64,000 nucleotides of DNA from Gordonia asplenii (GTDB lineage: Bacteria > Actinomycetota > Actinomycetes > Mycobacteriales > Mycobacteriaceae), in assembly GCF_012933505.1 (NCBI RefSeq), contig NZ_JABBNB010000004.1, positions 186,001 to 250,000 on the forward strand. The letters run 5' to 3'. The notes under the pieces were generated by a model that saw only the letters and a program-made list of their open reading frames with translations, searched no databases and was not told where the DNA came from. Of this stretch, positions 1-8,482 are shown in pieces; the stretch's first letter is position 1, and each line of letters starts with the position of its first letter. The translations under genes were made by a program, and so were the position numbers.

Positions 1-205
1 CGGTGGGCTTTCGTCTCGCTGGCCCCTCGTTACACCGAAGCTCGCGAGCTCGCTTCGGCACTCGGGGAGCGGAGGGGTCGGGTCGCGATCCCGGTCTTCC
101 TTCGGGGAGCGGAGGGGTCGGGTTGCGATATCTGGTTTCCGTGTTGGGCTTTCGTCTCACCGGCCCCGGGCCTGCTGCAACGGAGACCGCGCCGTCGGCG
201 TCCGG
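1..205. repeat. Family II intergenic repeat, left copy
   Basis: GC-rich non-coding DNA. A segment around 22-80 carries ggcccctcgttacaccgaag followed by an inverted CCGAAGC/GCTTCGG pair and a cggcactcggggagcgg tail. The tail recurs in degenerate form near 100-120. The same unit recurs three times at 62221-62475, so this is a dispersed repeat and not gene sequence. Reading frames across it show only arginine/glycine/serine-rich artefact peptides. Confidence 0.7.
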
Positions 206-421
206 ATGGGCGTGACCATCAGCGCCGCTGACTACGCACGCATCGCGGTGACGGCTCCGTTCATCGTCGGCCGGGTCGTCGCGGTGATCCTCGCCGAACG
301 AAGCCCGCGGCTACGACCGGGGGTCGATCGATATGTCACCCGGCTGGTGCGCAAGCGGTTGGCCACCTATGGCAACCCCGAATTCCGTACCGACGCAGCG
401 CATTACACACCGGCGGCCTGA
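206..421 (+). CDS. Small hypothetical protein (71 aa)
   Basis: I do not recognise this protein. An ATG at 206 (or GTG at 212) opens a 71-codon frame that overlaps the end of the convergent ABC-F gene by 19 bp. Residues about 8-27 (ARIAVTAPFIVGRVVAVILA) form one hydrophobic stretch. A basic tail rich in Arg and Lys follows, as in a small single-pass membrane protein. There is no clear ribosome binding site and the start lies just after repeat DNA. It could be spurious or the remnant of a larger gene. Codon use resembles coding sequence, but support is weak. Confidence 0.35.
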   Translation: MGVTISAADYARIAVTAPFIVGRVVAVILAERSPRLRPGVDRYVTRLVRKRLATYGNPEFRTDAAHYTPAA

Positions 422-1980
422 TCGGTTTCGTTCTCGTCGACATCGAGTGTCACCGTTCGCGAGACGCCCACTCGTGCGACGAAACTCTCATCGTGGGAGA
501 CCAGGACGATTGCTCCCGTCCAGTCGCGCAGCGCGGCTGCCAATTGCTCGACGGTGTCGAGGTCGAGATTGTTCGTCGGTTCGTCGAGAACGAGCAGCTC
601 GGCCGGCGTCGAACCGGCCAACCCGATCGCCAGCGCGACGCGTAGGCGTTCACCTCCCGACAGCGTCGACAGTTGCTGCTTGGATCGCTCGCCGCGGAAC
701 AGCATCCGCGCCAACGCGCAGTGCACTTCGACCGGCGTCAACTCGGGGTGGGCGTCGGACATCGCCTGCGCGATGGACCGCTCCTCGGCATCGAACGTGA
801 TCAACTGTGGCACAAAGCAATACCGAACTCTGATGGCGGCGTCGTCGATGAGTCGGTGCAGCAGCGTCGTCTTGCCGGAGCCGTTGGCGCCCGCGATGCG
901 GATCCGCTCGGGTCCGTTCACCGGGAGTCGATCGTCGACGACGATCTCCCGACGGGTCACCGTCGTGGCGTGCGGCAGGACGAATTTCGCCGTGAGATCT
1001 TTGCGGACGTCAGCGGAAACGTCGTGCAGACGTTCCCGGGCGGCGTCGACGTCGGCGCGCACCTCGGTGCGCAGTTTGCCCGCCGACACCTGGGCCGCCT
1101 GCTTGCGTCCGTGCGCGATGATCTTAGGCACCCGCTTCTCGGCTTCGGCCTTGCGGCCCATCTGCGCGCGATGCGCCAATTTCGTTTGCGCATCGGCCAT
1201 TTCACGTTTCTGCCTACGCAGATCATTCGACGCGGTGACCACCGCGGCGGCCGCGGTCTCCTGCTCGGCGGCGAGGGCCTCCCGATACAGCGAGTACGGA
1301 CCGCCGAAGCTACGGAGCCGGCCGCGGTAGAGCTCGACGGTGTGCTCGACCCGATCGAGCAGCTCGAGGTCGTGGCTGACGAGGAGTACCGATCCGGAAA
1401 AGCGATCGATCGCGTCGAACAGCAGTCCGCGGGCACGTCGGTCGAGATTGTTCGTCGGTTCGTCGAGGATCAGCACCGTCGGACGGCTCAGCAACTGCGC
1501 GGCGACGGCGAGAAGTGTCGCCTCACCGCCGGAGATGTTCCCGACCGGGCGGTCGAGTTCGAGGTCGCCGAGCCCGATTGCCGAAATCTCTGCGCGTGCA
1601 AGGGATTCCACGTCCCAGTCATCGCCGACGACGGTGTAGTCGTCGGCGTCGACCGAGCCGTTCTCGATCCGGTGCAACGCCGCGATCTTGTCGGCGACGC
1701 GCAGAACGTCGGCGACGGTGCGGTGGGGATCGGCCTGTGGATGCTGATCGACGAGTCCGACAGTGCCGGGCACGCCGACGGAACCCGACTGCGGCGTCAG
1801 CCGTCCCGCGACGAGGTTGAGCAGGGTGGTCTTGCCGGCACCGTTGGCACCGACGAGTGAAGTCACACCCGCGGGGAGGATTGCGGACAGATCGGTGAAC
1901 ACGACGGTGCCGTCGGGCCAGGAAAAGTCGACGGCGGACAGCGTGACGGACGAATCCGCCGAGAAAGAATTGATAGACAT
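403..1980 (-). CDS. ABC-F family ATPase with duplicated ABC domains
   Basis: A soluble ABC-F protein of 525 aa with two nucleotide-binding domains and no membrane segments. Members of this family act on the ribosome, as translation factors or antibiotic-protection proteins. Domain 1 has Walker A GANGAGKTT near residue 44, signature SGGEA near 150 and Walker B LILDEPTNNLD near 170. Domain 2 has GANGSGKTT near 364, SGGERL near 441 and LVLDEPTNNLD near 463. A charged linker, about residues 225-335, joins them as is typical for the family. I chose ATG 1980 because GGAG lies 6 bp upstream. A GTG at 1992 would place that Shine-Dalgarno inside the gene. Whether it protects against an antibiotic cannot be told from sequence alone. 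Confidence 0.93.
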   Translation of the reverse strand: MSINSFSADSSVTLSAVDFSWPDGTVVFTDLSAILPAGVTSLVGANGAGKTTLLNLVAGRLTPQSGSVGVPGTVGLVDQHPQADPHRTVADVLRVADKIAALHRIENGSVDADDYTVVGDDWDVESLARAEISAIGLGDLELDRPVGNISGGEATLLAVAAQLLSRPTVLILDEPTNNLDRRARGLLFDAIDRFSGSVLLVSHDLELLDRVEHTVELYRGRLRSFGGPYSLYREALAAEQETAAAAVVTASNDLRRQKREMADAQTKLAHRAQMGRKAEAEKRVPKIIAHGRKQAAQVSAGKLRTEVRADVDAARERLHDVSADVRKDLTAKFVLPHATTVTRREIVVDDRLPVNGPERIRIAGANGSGKTTLLHRLIDDAAIRVRYCFVPQLITFDAEERSIAQAMSDAHPELTPVEVHCALARMLFRGERSKQQLSTLSGGERLRVALAIGLAGSTPAELLVLDEPTNNLDLDTVEQLAAALRDWTGAIVLVSHDESFVARVGVSRTVTLDVDENETDQAAGV

Positions 1981-2141
1981 GAGTGACTCCACAGAGATTG
2001 ATCCGAAGGTGCCGTCGGCTCAGCGCGAGACGCGTGGCGCGGCGGGGTGGACAATCTCAGTCATTCATATCGGGCGATCAACTCCTCGGTGGGGGACAAG
2101 AACGGCGACAACGTTAACTCGTCTCAGGAAATCTGGCAAGT

Positions 2142-2573
2142 GTGTTCGGTGAGCTCGTCTACTATCGACGAATGGGGCTCTTGGCGTGGCTGACTCGTGA
2201 TGCACACACCGAACGAGACGAGTTCGAAGACGAAGAAATAGTTGAATTCGCCAGTGCGCGTGGAACATTGACCTACCGCAACTACCGAGATCCGCGACAG
2301 GCGGCGCATTTCCAAAAGATGGCCGCGGTCTGGTTGGTGGCGATGACGCGTCGTCGTCTCGTGATCCGATTCGGCAGGAGGACCTTCGTCGATCTCGACT
2401 GGACCGACCCGCGCGTCGCGAACCTGTCGGTCAGCGTCGACGACGGCGGGAAGTTCCTCGTGGTCTACCGGGCGGAGAAGCTGCGCAACGACGCTCGGGG
2501 CACGGTTGAGATCCGCGTCAAAACCGACGACGCCGAGCGACTGGTAGAGGCGTTCGAGGCGTTGCGCGTCTAG
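2142..2573 (+). CDS. Hypothetical PH-like small protein
   Basis: Hypothetical protein of 143 aa from GTG 2142, or 133 aa from ATG 2172 (MGLLAWLTRD). AGGAA at 2126-2130 weakly favours the first start. An acidic N-terminal segment is followed by alternating hydrophobic and charged strands (for example RRLVIRFGRRTFVDLDW and GTVEIRVKT), then a C-terminal helix. That pattern resembles a small PH-like beta-barrel. It has no signal peptide and no catalytic motif. It is transcribed away from the ABC-F gene across a 160-bp gap and ends facing the convergent membrane protein gene. The function is unknown. Confidence 0.65.
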   Translation: MFGELVYYRRMGLLAWLTRDAHTERDEFEDEEIVEFASARGTLTYRNYRDPRQAAHFQKMAAVWLVAMTRRRLVIRFGRRTFVDLDWTDPRVANLSVSVDDGGKFLVVYRAEKLRNDARGTVEIRVKTDDAERLVEAFEALRV

Positions 2574-2605
2574 GTGGTGTCTGTCTGTCTGGGCTCACAC
2601 CTGCC

Positions 2606-2643
2606 GCGACAGCCCCAACGACTGAGTCCGTTCGGGCTGTCGC
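2606..2643. terminator. Putative bidirectional hairpin terminator
   Basis: Perfect 10-bp arms gcgacagccc (2606-2615) and gggctgtcgc (2634-2643). Inside the loop is a further aacg/cgtt pairing after a single C:C mismatch. The hairpin sits between two convergent genes ending at 2573 and 2661. There is no U-run, which is common in actinomycetes. Confidence 0.6.
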
Positions 2644-2660
2644 CATTGTCGGGTCGCCGC

Positions 2661-3356
2661 TCAGGCGCCGGCCAGCACGTTCTTGTGTGACTCCTCGGCG
2701 TCGACGCGCTGGTTGTCTGCGTCGAATGCGCGGTAGGCGCGGTAGTAGGCGAACAGCTGCAAGCCCCAGGTCGCCAGCGCCAGGATGTAGAAGATGGTGT
2801 GCGCCTCGTCATCACCCGGGATGTGCACGAAGTCGTACATCGATGCGATGACGAACCCCAACGCGGTCGCGATGCCGACCCAGATCGCGTGGGCGCGCTC
2901 GTTGATCTCCCACAGCCGCTTGGCGAAGTAGATCAGGAACAACGTGGTAGCCACGTTCACGACGATGTAGAAAATCTTGCCGGGCGCGCCGAGCTGCTCG
3001 GCGTACTCAGCGAGGACGTAGCCGAATACAGCGGCGAGCGCGAAGGCGCCGATCTCGACCGTGAGTGACGGCTTGTATCGGTGCGTCACCTTCATCAGTC
3101 CCAGGACCAGAATCAGCGTGATGCCGATCGATCGAGAGAAAGCGTCGAGGAAGTAGGCCAGCGTGTACATCGGGCTGTCGTAGCCGGCCTTGAGGACGCT
3201 GAAGACGAGGAAGTTGGTCCCCGACGTCGCGATGATCATCCATTCGAGGCCGAGCAGCCAGTTCTTGTAGTTGCGAATGAACTTGATGCCGTAGGTGAAA
3301 CCTACCGCGATCATCCAGACGTCTGCGGCGACGAACAGGAGTTCTTTGATGGACAT
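2661..3356 (-). CDS. Polytopic membrane protein, unknown function
   Basis: A 231-aa integral membrane protein with about seven predicted hydrophobic segments spread from residue 5 to residue 208, and a short charged C-terminal tail. There is no signal peptide and no transporter signature I recognise. A strong Shine-Dalgarno (CAGGAGA) precedes ATG 3356. The gene follows the hotdog-protein gene in the same direction after 128 bp, so it may be the last member of the monooxygenase operon. By position it could carry a substrate or sense a membrane signal, but that is a guess from context only. Confidence 0.8.
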   Translation of the reverse strand: MSIKELLFVAADVWMIAVGFTYGIKFIRNYKNWLLGLEWMIIATSGTNFLVFSVLKAGYDSPMYTLAYFLDAFSRSIGITLILVLGLMKVTHRYKPSLTVEIGAFALAAVFGYVLAEYAEQLGAPGKIFYIVVNVATTLFLIYFAKRLWEINERAHAIWVGIATALGFVIASMYDFVHIPGDDEAHTIFYILALATWGLQLFAYYRAYRAFDADNQRVDAEESHKNVLAGA

Positions 3357-3484
3357 GGAATGTCTCCTGGTTGAGGTGAAGCGATTAGTTGGGTTGGGGA
3401 ATCTTGTGCACGGTGACTCGGATGGGTGGGCGAGTGCGTCAGAGCCCTAGGCGAGGTGTAGTCGCGGTGCCCGTCGCGCGGACG

Positions 3485-3847
3485 TCAGGCCGGGATGACG
3501 CCGGTGCCGCGAGCGCGCACGGCGAGGATGGGAGTGTCGAGCAAGGCCGACCGACCGGTGTCGTCAGACCCGCGGCAGACCACGCGCAGCTCGAAATCGA
3601 CTGTGCGACTACGGTTTCCCTTGCGCGCCAAAGTTGCTTGCGCCTCCACCACGTCGCCGCCGCGGATCGGCGCGAGGAATTCGACCGACTCGTATCCGGC
3701 GAAAAGTCCTTCGTGGCCGTCGGTTTCGATCGACAGGTTGGTGCCGACGTCGCCGAACAGCTTGAGCGCGTAGGCGCCGTCGACGAGGTTGCCCGCGTAG
3801 TGCGCGTCGGAGAAGGCGACATAGCGGCGATGGATGACGGTGCTCAT
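3485..3847 (-). CDS. Hotdog-fold protein, 3-aminobutyryl-CoA ammonia-lyase-like
   Basis: A single hotdog-domain protein of 120 aa. Its N-terminal pattern (VIHRRYVAFSDAHYAGNLVDG, in part) and the following LFGDVGTNLSIETDGHEG segment match, from memory, the Kal family. Kal proteins remove ammonia from 3-aminobutyryl-CoA in lysine fermentation. The GGDVVEAQATL stretch is the usual hotdog helix-strand core. The start overlaps the monooxygenase stop by 4 bp (ATGA), so the two are translationally coupled. A role in removing an amino group from, or adding one to, a beta-position CoA ester would suit the neighbouring amine genes. A generic acyl-CoA thioesterase or dehydratase is the alternative. Confidence 0.75.
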   Translation of the reverse strand: MSTVIHRRYVAFSDAHYAGNLVDGAYALKLFGDVGTNLSIETDGHEGLFAGYESVEFLAPIRGGDVVEAQATLARKGNRSRTVDFELRVVCRGSDDTGRSALLDTPILAVRARGTGVIPA

Positions 3848-5538
3848 GAGATCTCCTGGTGGATCGGGCCGAGATTGCGTGCGGTGGCTTCACCGTCGAA
3901 TGCGATGCCGGGGTAGCCGCGCTTGGCGATCTCGGTGCACATCCGGCGGTACTTGCCGACGCCGCCCACGTAACCCATGAAAGTGTTCGCCTTTCCAGTG
4001 ACGTTGGAGCCGCGGTACCAGGAGTCGGTGGTGGCGTAGAGCGTCGGCGCGACAGTCTCTTCGGTGATGGCCACCCAGTCGTCTTCGGCTTCGACGGTCG
4101 CCTGCACGAGGGTCGCCCGTTCGTCGCGGGCGTGCTCGATCAGGTCGGCGATCCAGTCGACCGACTGCTCGATGCTCATCACCACGTTGCTGGCCAGGGC
4201 CGGGCTCTGCGGGCCGGCGACCATGAAGAAGTTGGGGAAGTCGGCGGTCATCATGCCGAGGTAGGTGTGCACGCCGTCGTGCCAGGTGTCCTGTAGCTTG
4301 CGGCCGGACGCGCCGGTGAGGTTGAGACCGTAGAGCGGCCCGGTGAAAGCGTCGAAGCCGATCGCGAGTACTACTGCGTCAGCGTAGTAGGCATGCTCGG
4401 AGGTCACGATGCAGTCGTCGGTCATGGTTTCGATCGGCTCGTCGCGCAGCGAGACCAGTGACACGTTGGGTCGGTTGAAGGTCTCGTAGTAGTCGGTGCC
4501 GAAGCAACTGCGTTTGGCGCCCAGCGGGTGGTACTTGGGGACGAGGAGTTCGGCGGTTGCCGCGTCAGTCACGATGCCGCGGATCTTTTCGTGGATGAAC
4601 TCCGACGCCGTGCGGTTGGCGTCGATGTCGAGCAGCAGGTCGGCGAATTCGCCGCCGACGCCATTGAATCCGCTGCGCTCGTACGCTTCCTCGTAGCGGC
4701 GGGCGCGTTCGGAGTCGTCGACGTCGAAGGCGTTGTCGGTGACCACGTAGTCGGGGATGCCGCCGAGCGAATGCCTGCACTCCTCCCGAATCGCCGCGTA
4801 GTTGCTTTTCACGGCGTCGACGGTGTCGTCGGGCAGCGCGGAGTTGCGGGCCGGCATCACGTAGTTCGGTGTGCGCTGGAATACGGTGACGTGTTCAGCG
4901 ACCTCGGCGATCAGCGGAATTGCTTGAACGCCAGACGATCCGGTGCCGATGACGGCGACCCGCTTGCCGGTGAGGTCGTTGAGGTCGATGTTCCACCGGC
5001 TGGTGGACACCCGCAGGCCGGTGAAGTTGGTCAGGCCCGGGACGTCGAAGTCTTTCGGCGTCGATAGCCCGCCCGCTCCAGAGATGAGGTAGCGGGCGCG
5101 GCGTGTCTCACCGGTGGACAGCGACACCTCCCAGAGCCGGTCGTCGGCGTTCCAGGTCGCTGCGGTGACGCGCGTGTTGAAGGTGAAGTGTCGACGCAGG
5201 TCGAAGCGGTCAGCGACGTGGTTGATGTAGCGCAGGATCTCTGCCTGCGGGGCGAATCGCTGGCTCCAGGTCCACTCTTGCTGCAGCTGCTCATCGAACG
5301 AATAGGAGTAGTAGATGCTCTCGACGTCGCAGCGGGCTCCGGGGTAGGTGTTCCAGAACCAGGTGCCGCCGACGGAGGGCCCGGCCTCGAATCCGGCGAA
5401 GCTCCAATTGGCTGAACCGTCTCCGGTGGCTTCGTTCGCCCGGGTGAGTCGGTGTGCGAGATACAGGCCGGAGAAACCGGCTCCGACGACGATGACGTCG
5501 ACAGTCGTGGTGTCGTCGTCGGTAGTGGTGTTGGTCAT
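3844..5538 (-). CDS. Baeyer-Villiger-type flavin monooxygenase
   Basis: A class B FAD/NADPH monooxygenase of 564 aa, the usual length for the family. The FAD Rossmann motif GAGFSG lies at 19-24. The Baeyer-Villiger motif GGTW...YPGARCD is intact at 57-71. The NADPH Rossmann motif GTGSSG is at 198-203. The central fingerprint FxGxxxHTxxWP is altered at 172-183: it reads FTGLRVSTSRWN, with Ser for the conserved His and Asn for Pro. The enzyme may therefore oxidise a ketone, an aldehyde or a heteroatom. It heads an operon with the hotdog gene (4-bp overlap). A copy of the operator shared across the island lies 40-72 bp upstream. Confidence 0.9.
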   Translation of the reverse strand: MTNTTTDDDTTTVDVIVVGAGFSGLYLAHRLTRANEATGDGSANWSFAGFEAGPSVGGTWFWNTYPGARCDVESIYYSYSFDEQLQQEWTWSQRFAPQAEILRYINHVADRFDLRRHFTFNTRVTAATWNADDRLWEVSLSTGETRRARYLISGAGGLSTPKDFDVPGLTNFTGLRVSTSRWNIDLNDLTGKRVAVIGTGSSGVQAIPLIAEVAEHVTVFQRTPNYVMPARNSALPDDTVDAVKSNYAAIREECRHSLGGIPDYVVTDNAFDVDDSERARRYEEAYERSGFNGVGGEFADLLLDIDANRTASEFIHEKIRGIVTDAATAELLVPKYHPLGAKRSCFGTDYYETFNRPNVSLVSLRDEPIETMTDDCIVTSEHAYYADAVVLAIGFDAFTGPLYGLNLTGASGRKLQDTWHDGVHTYLGMMTADFPNFFMVAGPQSPALASNVVMSIEQSVDWIADLIEHARDERATLVQATVEAEDDWVAITEETVAPTLYATTDSWYRGSNVTGKANTFMGYVGGVGKYRRMCTEIAKRGYPGIAFDGEATARNLGPIHQEIS

Positions 5539-5565
5539 GGGAAGTGCTCTTTCACTCGCGAGAAT

Positions 5566-5610
5566 ATTGTCGATCAGCTGTCATGATCAAACGTCTCGAT
5601 CAATTGACTA
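5566..5610. promoter_or_regulatory. Operator A of the shared TetR-regulon motif
   Basis: The 33 bp at 5578-5610 match 17663-17695 at 27 positions, including the run gtctcgatcaa-tgacta. They also match 13318-13350 in the opposite orientation. A second element, attgtcgatca at 5566-5576, recurs in reverse complement at 13401-13411 before the TetR gene. The site lies 28-72 bp upstream of the monooxygenase ATG, where a repressor would act. Confidence 0.75.
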
Positions 5611-5657
5611 AGAAAAACGATAAGGGGTGACCCCACTCACAGTCAAGGGGAATCCGC

Positions 5658-7109
5658 TTACATCGGCAGGTCAGGCGAGTCGACGCCGACCACGCGATCG
5701 CCGCAGAAGACACGCACGGATTCGGCGGGACCGTGTCCGCCGATGCCCGCAGATCCCCAGAAGCTCTGCGCGGAGTCGTCACCGAGGTCGACGAGTTTGG
5801 CGCCGTTCACCCGCACCTCACCGGAGCGGATCTGGGCGCCGACCTCGATGGCGTGGTTCAAGTCGGTACCGAATACGTAGGCGTCGAGGCCGGACGGGTT
5901 GGCGTTGGCGGCGCGCAAGGCGTCCGCATCGGAGTCCACCGAGTGCAGGCTGACAACCGGGCCGAACAGTTCGGCGGTCGCCTCCGACGCGTCCAAGCCG
6001 GCCGCCACGGTGGGCGAGAGGAAGAAGCCGTCGAGGTCGGGTGTCGTCGCCGGCTGGTGAATCGTCGCACCCTTGGCCCGCAACTCAGCGATGCGGCTCT
6101 GCAGCGTCGCGTAGTGCGCCGCATTGGAAATCGGACCCACGTCGGAATCCTCGTCAAGCGAGTGGCCGATGCGCAGGGCGGCGATCCGGTCGATCAATGC
6201 CTGCGTCAGCGGCTCGATCAAATCCTTGTGCGCCAACACCTTTCCCGGTCCCTCACACCATTGACCGTTGATCTTGGTCAGGCCGTCGACGATGCCGTCG
6301 GCGGCCACGTCGACGTCCGCGTCGGCCAGCACCAACACGGGATTGTTGCCACCGAGCTCGAGTTGCAGCACCTTGAAGTCCTCGGCCGCGGCGCGTGCGA
6401 TCGCCCGTCCGGCATTCGGTCCGCCGGTGAACGACACCACCTTCACGCGGGGGTCGCCGGTGATCGCGGCGCCGACGTCGCCGCCGCCGTGGACCAGCTG
6501 CAAAGCGCCGGGTTCGAGACCGGCCTCGACGAAGCATTCGACGACGATCTGGGCACTGCTCGGCGCATGCTCGGACGGTTTGAGGATCACCGGGCAGCCG
6601 GCCGCCAATGCGCTGGCGACCTTTGCGGCCGGAATGAAGCTCGGGCCGTTCCACGGCGTGAGGATCGCGGCGGGCCCCCACGGCACCTTGTAGAGCCGCA
6701 CGTCGCGGCCGCCGGCCCGCAGGGCGGTGCGCCGCGGCAGTGCGCGGAGTTCGGCGGCCGCGGCGCGGATTCGATGCGGTAGGAACTCGGCGACCTTGCG
6801 CGCGTTGGCAATCGGGACGCCGCTGGTGAGCGCGTCGGTGCGGGCGATGTCTTCGACGCGCTTGGCCGCGATGTCGGCGGCGCGCTCGATCGTCTCGGCA
6901 CGTTCCTCGGTCGCCGCGTCGTCCCAGCGATCGAAGCCATAGGACTGCTCGGCATAGGCGAGTGCCCGCTCGATGTCGGTGGCCGACGTCGTGACGCCCG
7001 CGTGGACCGGGAGGCCGGTATTGGGGTCGAGGTTGGGGGCGTCGTCGACGGTGACGCAGGGCGTCCACTCGTCGGCGATGTAGTTGACGGGTAGGGGGAG
7101 GGTGGTCAT
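5658..7109 (-). CDS. NAD(P)+-dependent aldehyde dehydrogenase
   Basis: A cytosolic aldehyde dehydrogenase of 483 aa that oxidises an aldehyde to the acid. The catalytic residues can be placed: Asn154 in TPWNGPSF, Lys177 in LKPSE, Glu251 in LELGGNNP and the nucleophile Cys285 in GQWCEGPGK. The cofactor-loop motif FTGGPNAG is at 227-234. I chose ATG 7109 because AAAGGA lies 8 bp before it. Longer frames run into the upstream repeat array. It follows the alcohol dehydrogenase gene after 266 bp of repeats, in the same direction. It plausibly takes the aldehyde made by that enzyme or released after amine oxidation. The substrate is unknown. Confidence 0.92.
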   Translation of the reverse strand: MTTLPLPVNYIADEWTPCVTVDDAPNLDPNTGLPVHAGVTTSATDIERALAYAEQSYGFDRWDDAATEERAETIERAADIAAKRVEDIARTDALTSGVPIANARKVAEFLPHRIRAAAAELRALPRRTALRAGGRDVRLYKVPWGPAAILTPWNGPSFIPAAKVASALAAGCPVILKPSEHAPSSAQIVVECFVEAGLEPGALQLVHGGGDVGAAITGDPRVKVVSFTGGPNAGRAIARAAAEDFKVLQLELGGNNPVLVLADADVDVAADGIVDGLTKINGQWCEGPGKVLAHKDLIEPLTQALIDRIAALRIGHSLDEDSDVGPISNAAHYATLQSRIAELRAKGATIHQPATTPDLDGFFLSPTVAAGLDASEATAELFGPVVSLHSVDSDADALRAANANPSGLDAYVFGTDLNHAIEVGAQIRSGEVRVNGAKLVDLGDDSAQSFWGSAGIGGHGPAESVRVFCGDRVVGVDSPDLPM

Positions 7110-7180
7110 TAGTCGTCCTTTCTGGTTGGTGTCCGGTCGTCGAGATCGGTTGTGCCACAGTTTGTGTCGTCGGGTCACCA

Positions 7181-7386
7181 GGGTTTCGACACGGACCTCG
7201 GCTTGCGCCTCGGCCCGGCTCAACCGGCGGAGGGGGTGGTTGGGTTGCGTGGTTTCGACACGGACCTCGGCTTGCGCCTCGGCCCGGCTCAACCGGCGGA
7301 GGGGCCTCGGTCCGGCTCAACCGGCGGAGGGGCCTCGGTCCGGCTCAACCGGCGGAGGGGCGTCGTCGGTCCTGCTCAACCGGCGG
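7181..7386. repeat. Family I repeat array between dehydrogenase genes
   Basis: Two long copies of the family I unit begin with gtttcgacacggacctcgg at about 7182 and 7252 and end in cggctcaaccggcgga. They are followed by three shorter head-to-tail ccggctcaaccggcggagg units. The array fills the 266-bp gap before the aldehyde dehydrogenase gene. Its last unit runs into the 3' end of the alcohol dehydrogenase gene and supplies its stop codon. Confidence 0.85.
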
Positions 7387-8482
7387 AGGCGGTGGTCAGG
7401 TCGGCCACGATTCGGGTCACGTCGCCGGACTTCATTGCTTCGAAGCCCTCGTTGATCTGGCTGAAGGGCACCACGTCGGTGACCATCTCGTCGAGTAGGA
7501 GGCGGCCCTGCTGGTACAGCCGGGCGAACTGGGTGATGTCCTCGTGCGCTTGGCCCGACCCCATGTATGAACCGACCACGCGCTTCTCGCCGAAGAAGAA
7601 GTCGGCGGCAGGCAGGGTGAGATCGGTGCCGTCGGGCGCGATGCCGACCAGGCAGGCCGTCCCGGTAGCGCGCAGCGACGCGAACGCGGTCGCCGCGGTG
7701 CGGGCCGATCCGACTGCTTCGAAGGCGTAGTCGACGCCGTCGCCCAGCAACGCGCGAATCTCGGCGGGGACGTCGAACGCACCGTTGACGACGTGCGTCG
7801 CACCGTAGGTCTTGGCCGCGGTGAGCCGCGCGTCGTCGAGGTCGACGGCGACGATGGCCGATGCGCCGGCGAGTCGGGCGCCCTGGATGATCGCCGAGCC
7901 GACTCCGCCGCAGCCGATCACCGCGACCGTCGAACCCGGACGGACCTGCGCCCCGCGGAACACCGCGCCGACCCCGGTGATCACACAGCACGACAACAGG
8001 CAGCCGACGTGCAGTCCGACGTCGTCGGGCATGGTGACCAGCGAGTTCTCCCGCATCAGGATGTGCCGGGAGAACGCCCCGACGTCGCCGAGCCGGTGGA
8101 TCGGGCGCCCGTCGGCGAAGGAGAATGCGGGTCGTCGACGCTGCCTCAGCTGTCCGACGCGGGTGCACTGCGTCGGGTGCCCCGCCGCGCAGTTGCGGCA
8201 TCGACCGCAGGACGGGGTGAGTGCGCCGACCACTCGGTCGCCGGGCTTGAAGTCGGTGACCGCGGTGCCGATCGCCTCGACGATTCCGGCGACCTCGTGG
8301 CCGACGACCACCGGCAGGTCCGAGTGAACGGTGCCGGTCATGTAGTGCAGGTCGCTGTGGCACAGACCGACATTGGTGACCGCGACACGGACCTCGGAGG
8401 GTTCGGGGTCGTCGACGACGATGTCGGTGAGCACGAGCGGTTCGTTGACCGCGTTCAGTACGGCGGCTTGGGTGGTGATCAT
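7376..8482 (-). CDS. Zinc-dependent alcohol dehydrogenase (MDR family)
   Basis: A medium-chain dehydrogenase of 368 aa, cytosolic and NAD-dependent. Catalytic zinc ligands are Cys41 (GLCHSD) and His62-Glu63 (GHE). The structural zinc site is intact with Cys92, 95, 98 and 106 (CGRCRNCAAGHPTQC). The nucleotide-binding motif is GCGGVG. It resembles class III-like and nicotinoprotein-like alcohol dehydrogenases of actinomycetes. Its start overlaps the crotonase stop by 4 bp (ATGA), so it is a late gene of the PhyH-permease-ligase operon. The last residues (SAG) and the TGA come from a repeat unit, so the C-terminus may have been trimmed. Confidence 0.92.
   Translation of the reverse strand: MITTQAAVLNAVNEPLVLTDIVVDDPEPSEVRVAVTNVGLCHSDLHYMTGTVHSDLPVVVGHEVAGIVEAIGTAVTDFKPGDRVVGALTPSCGRCRNCAAGHPTQCTRVGQLRQRRRPAFSFADGRPIHRLGDVGAFSRHILMRENSLVTMPDDVGLHVGCLLSCCVITGVGAVFRGAQVRPGSTVAVIGCGGVGSAIIQGARLAGASAIVAVDLDDARLTAAKTYGATHVVNGAFDVPAEIRALLGDGVDYAFEAVGSARTAATAFASLRATGTACLVGIAPDGTDLTLPAADFFFGEKRVVGSYMGSGQAHEDITQFARLYQQGRLLLDEMVTDVVPFSQINEGFEAMKSGDVTRIVADLTTASAG

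Noticed and set aside
5658-7292. Aldehyde dehydrogenase with a 61-residue N-terminal extension
   Set aside because: The extension is translated repeat DNA (repeated SRAEAQAEVRVET). A good ribosome binding site supports ATG 7109.
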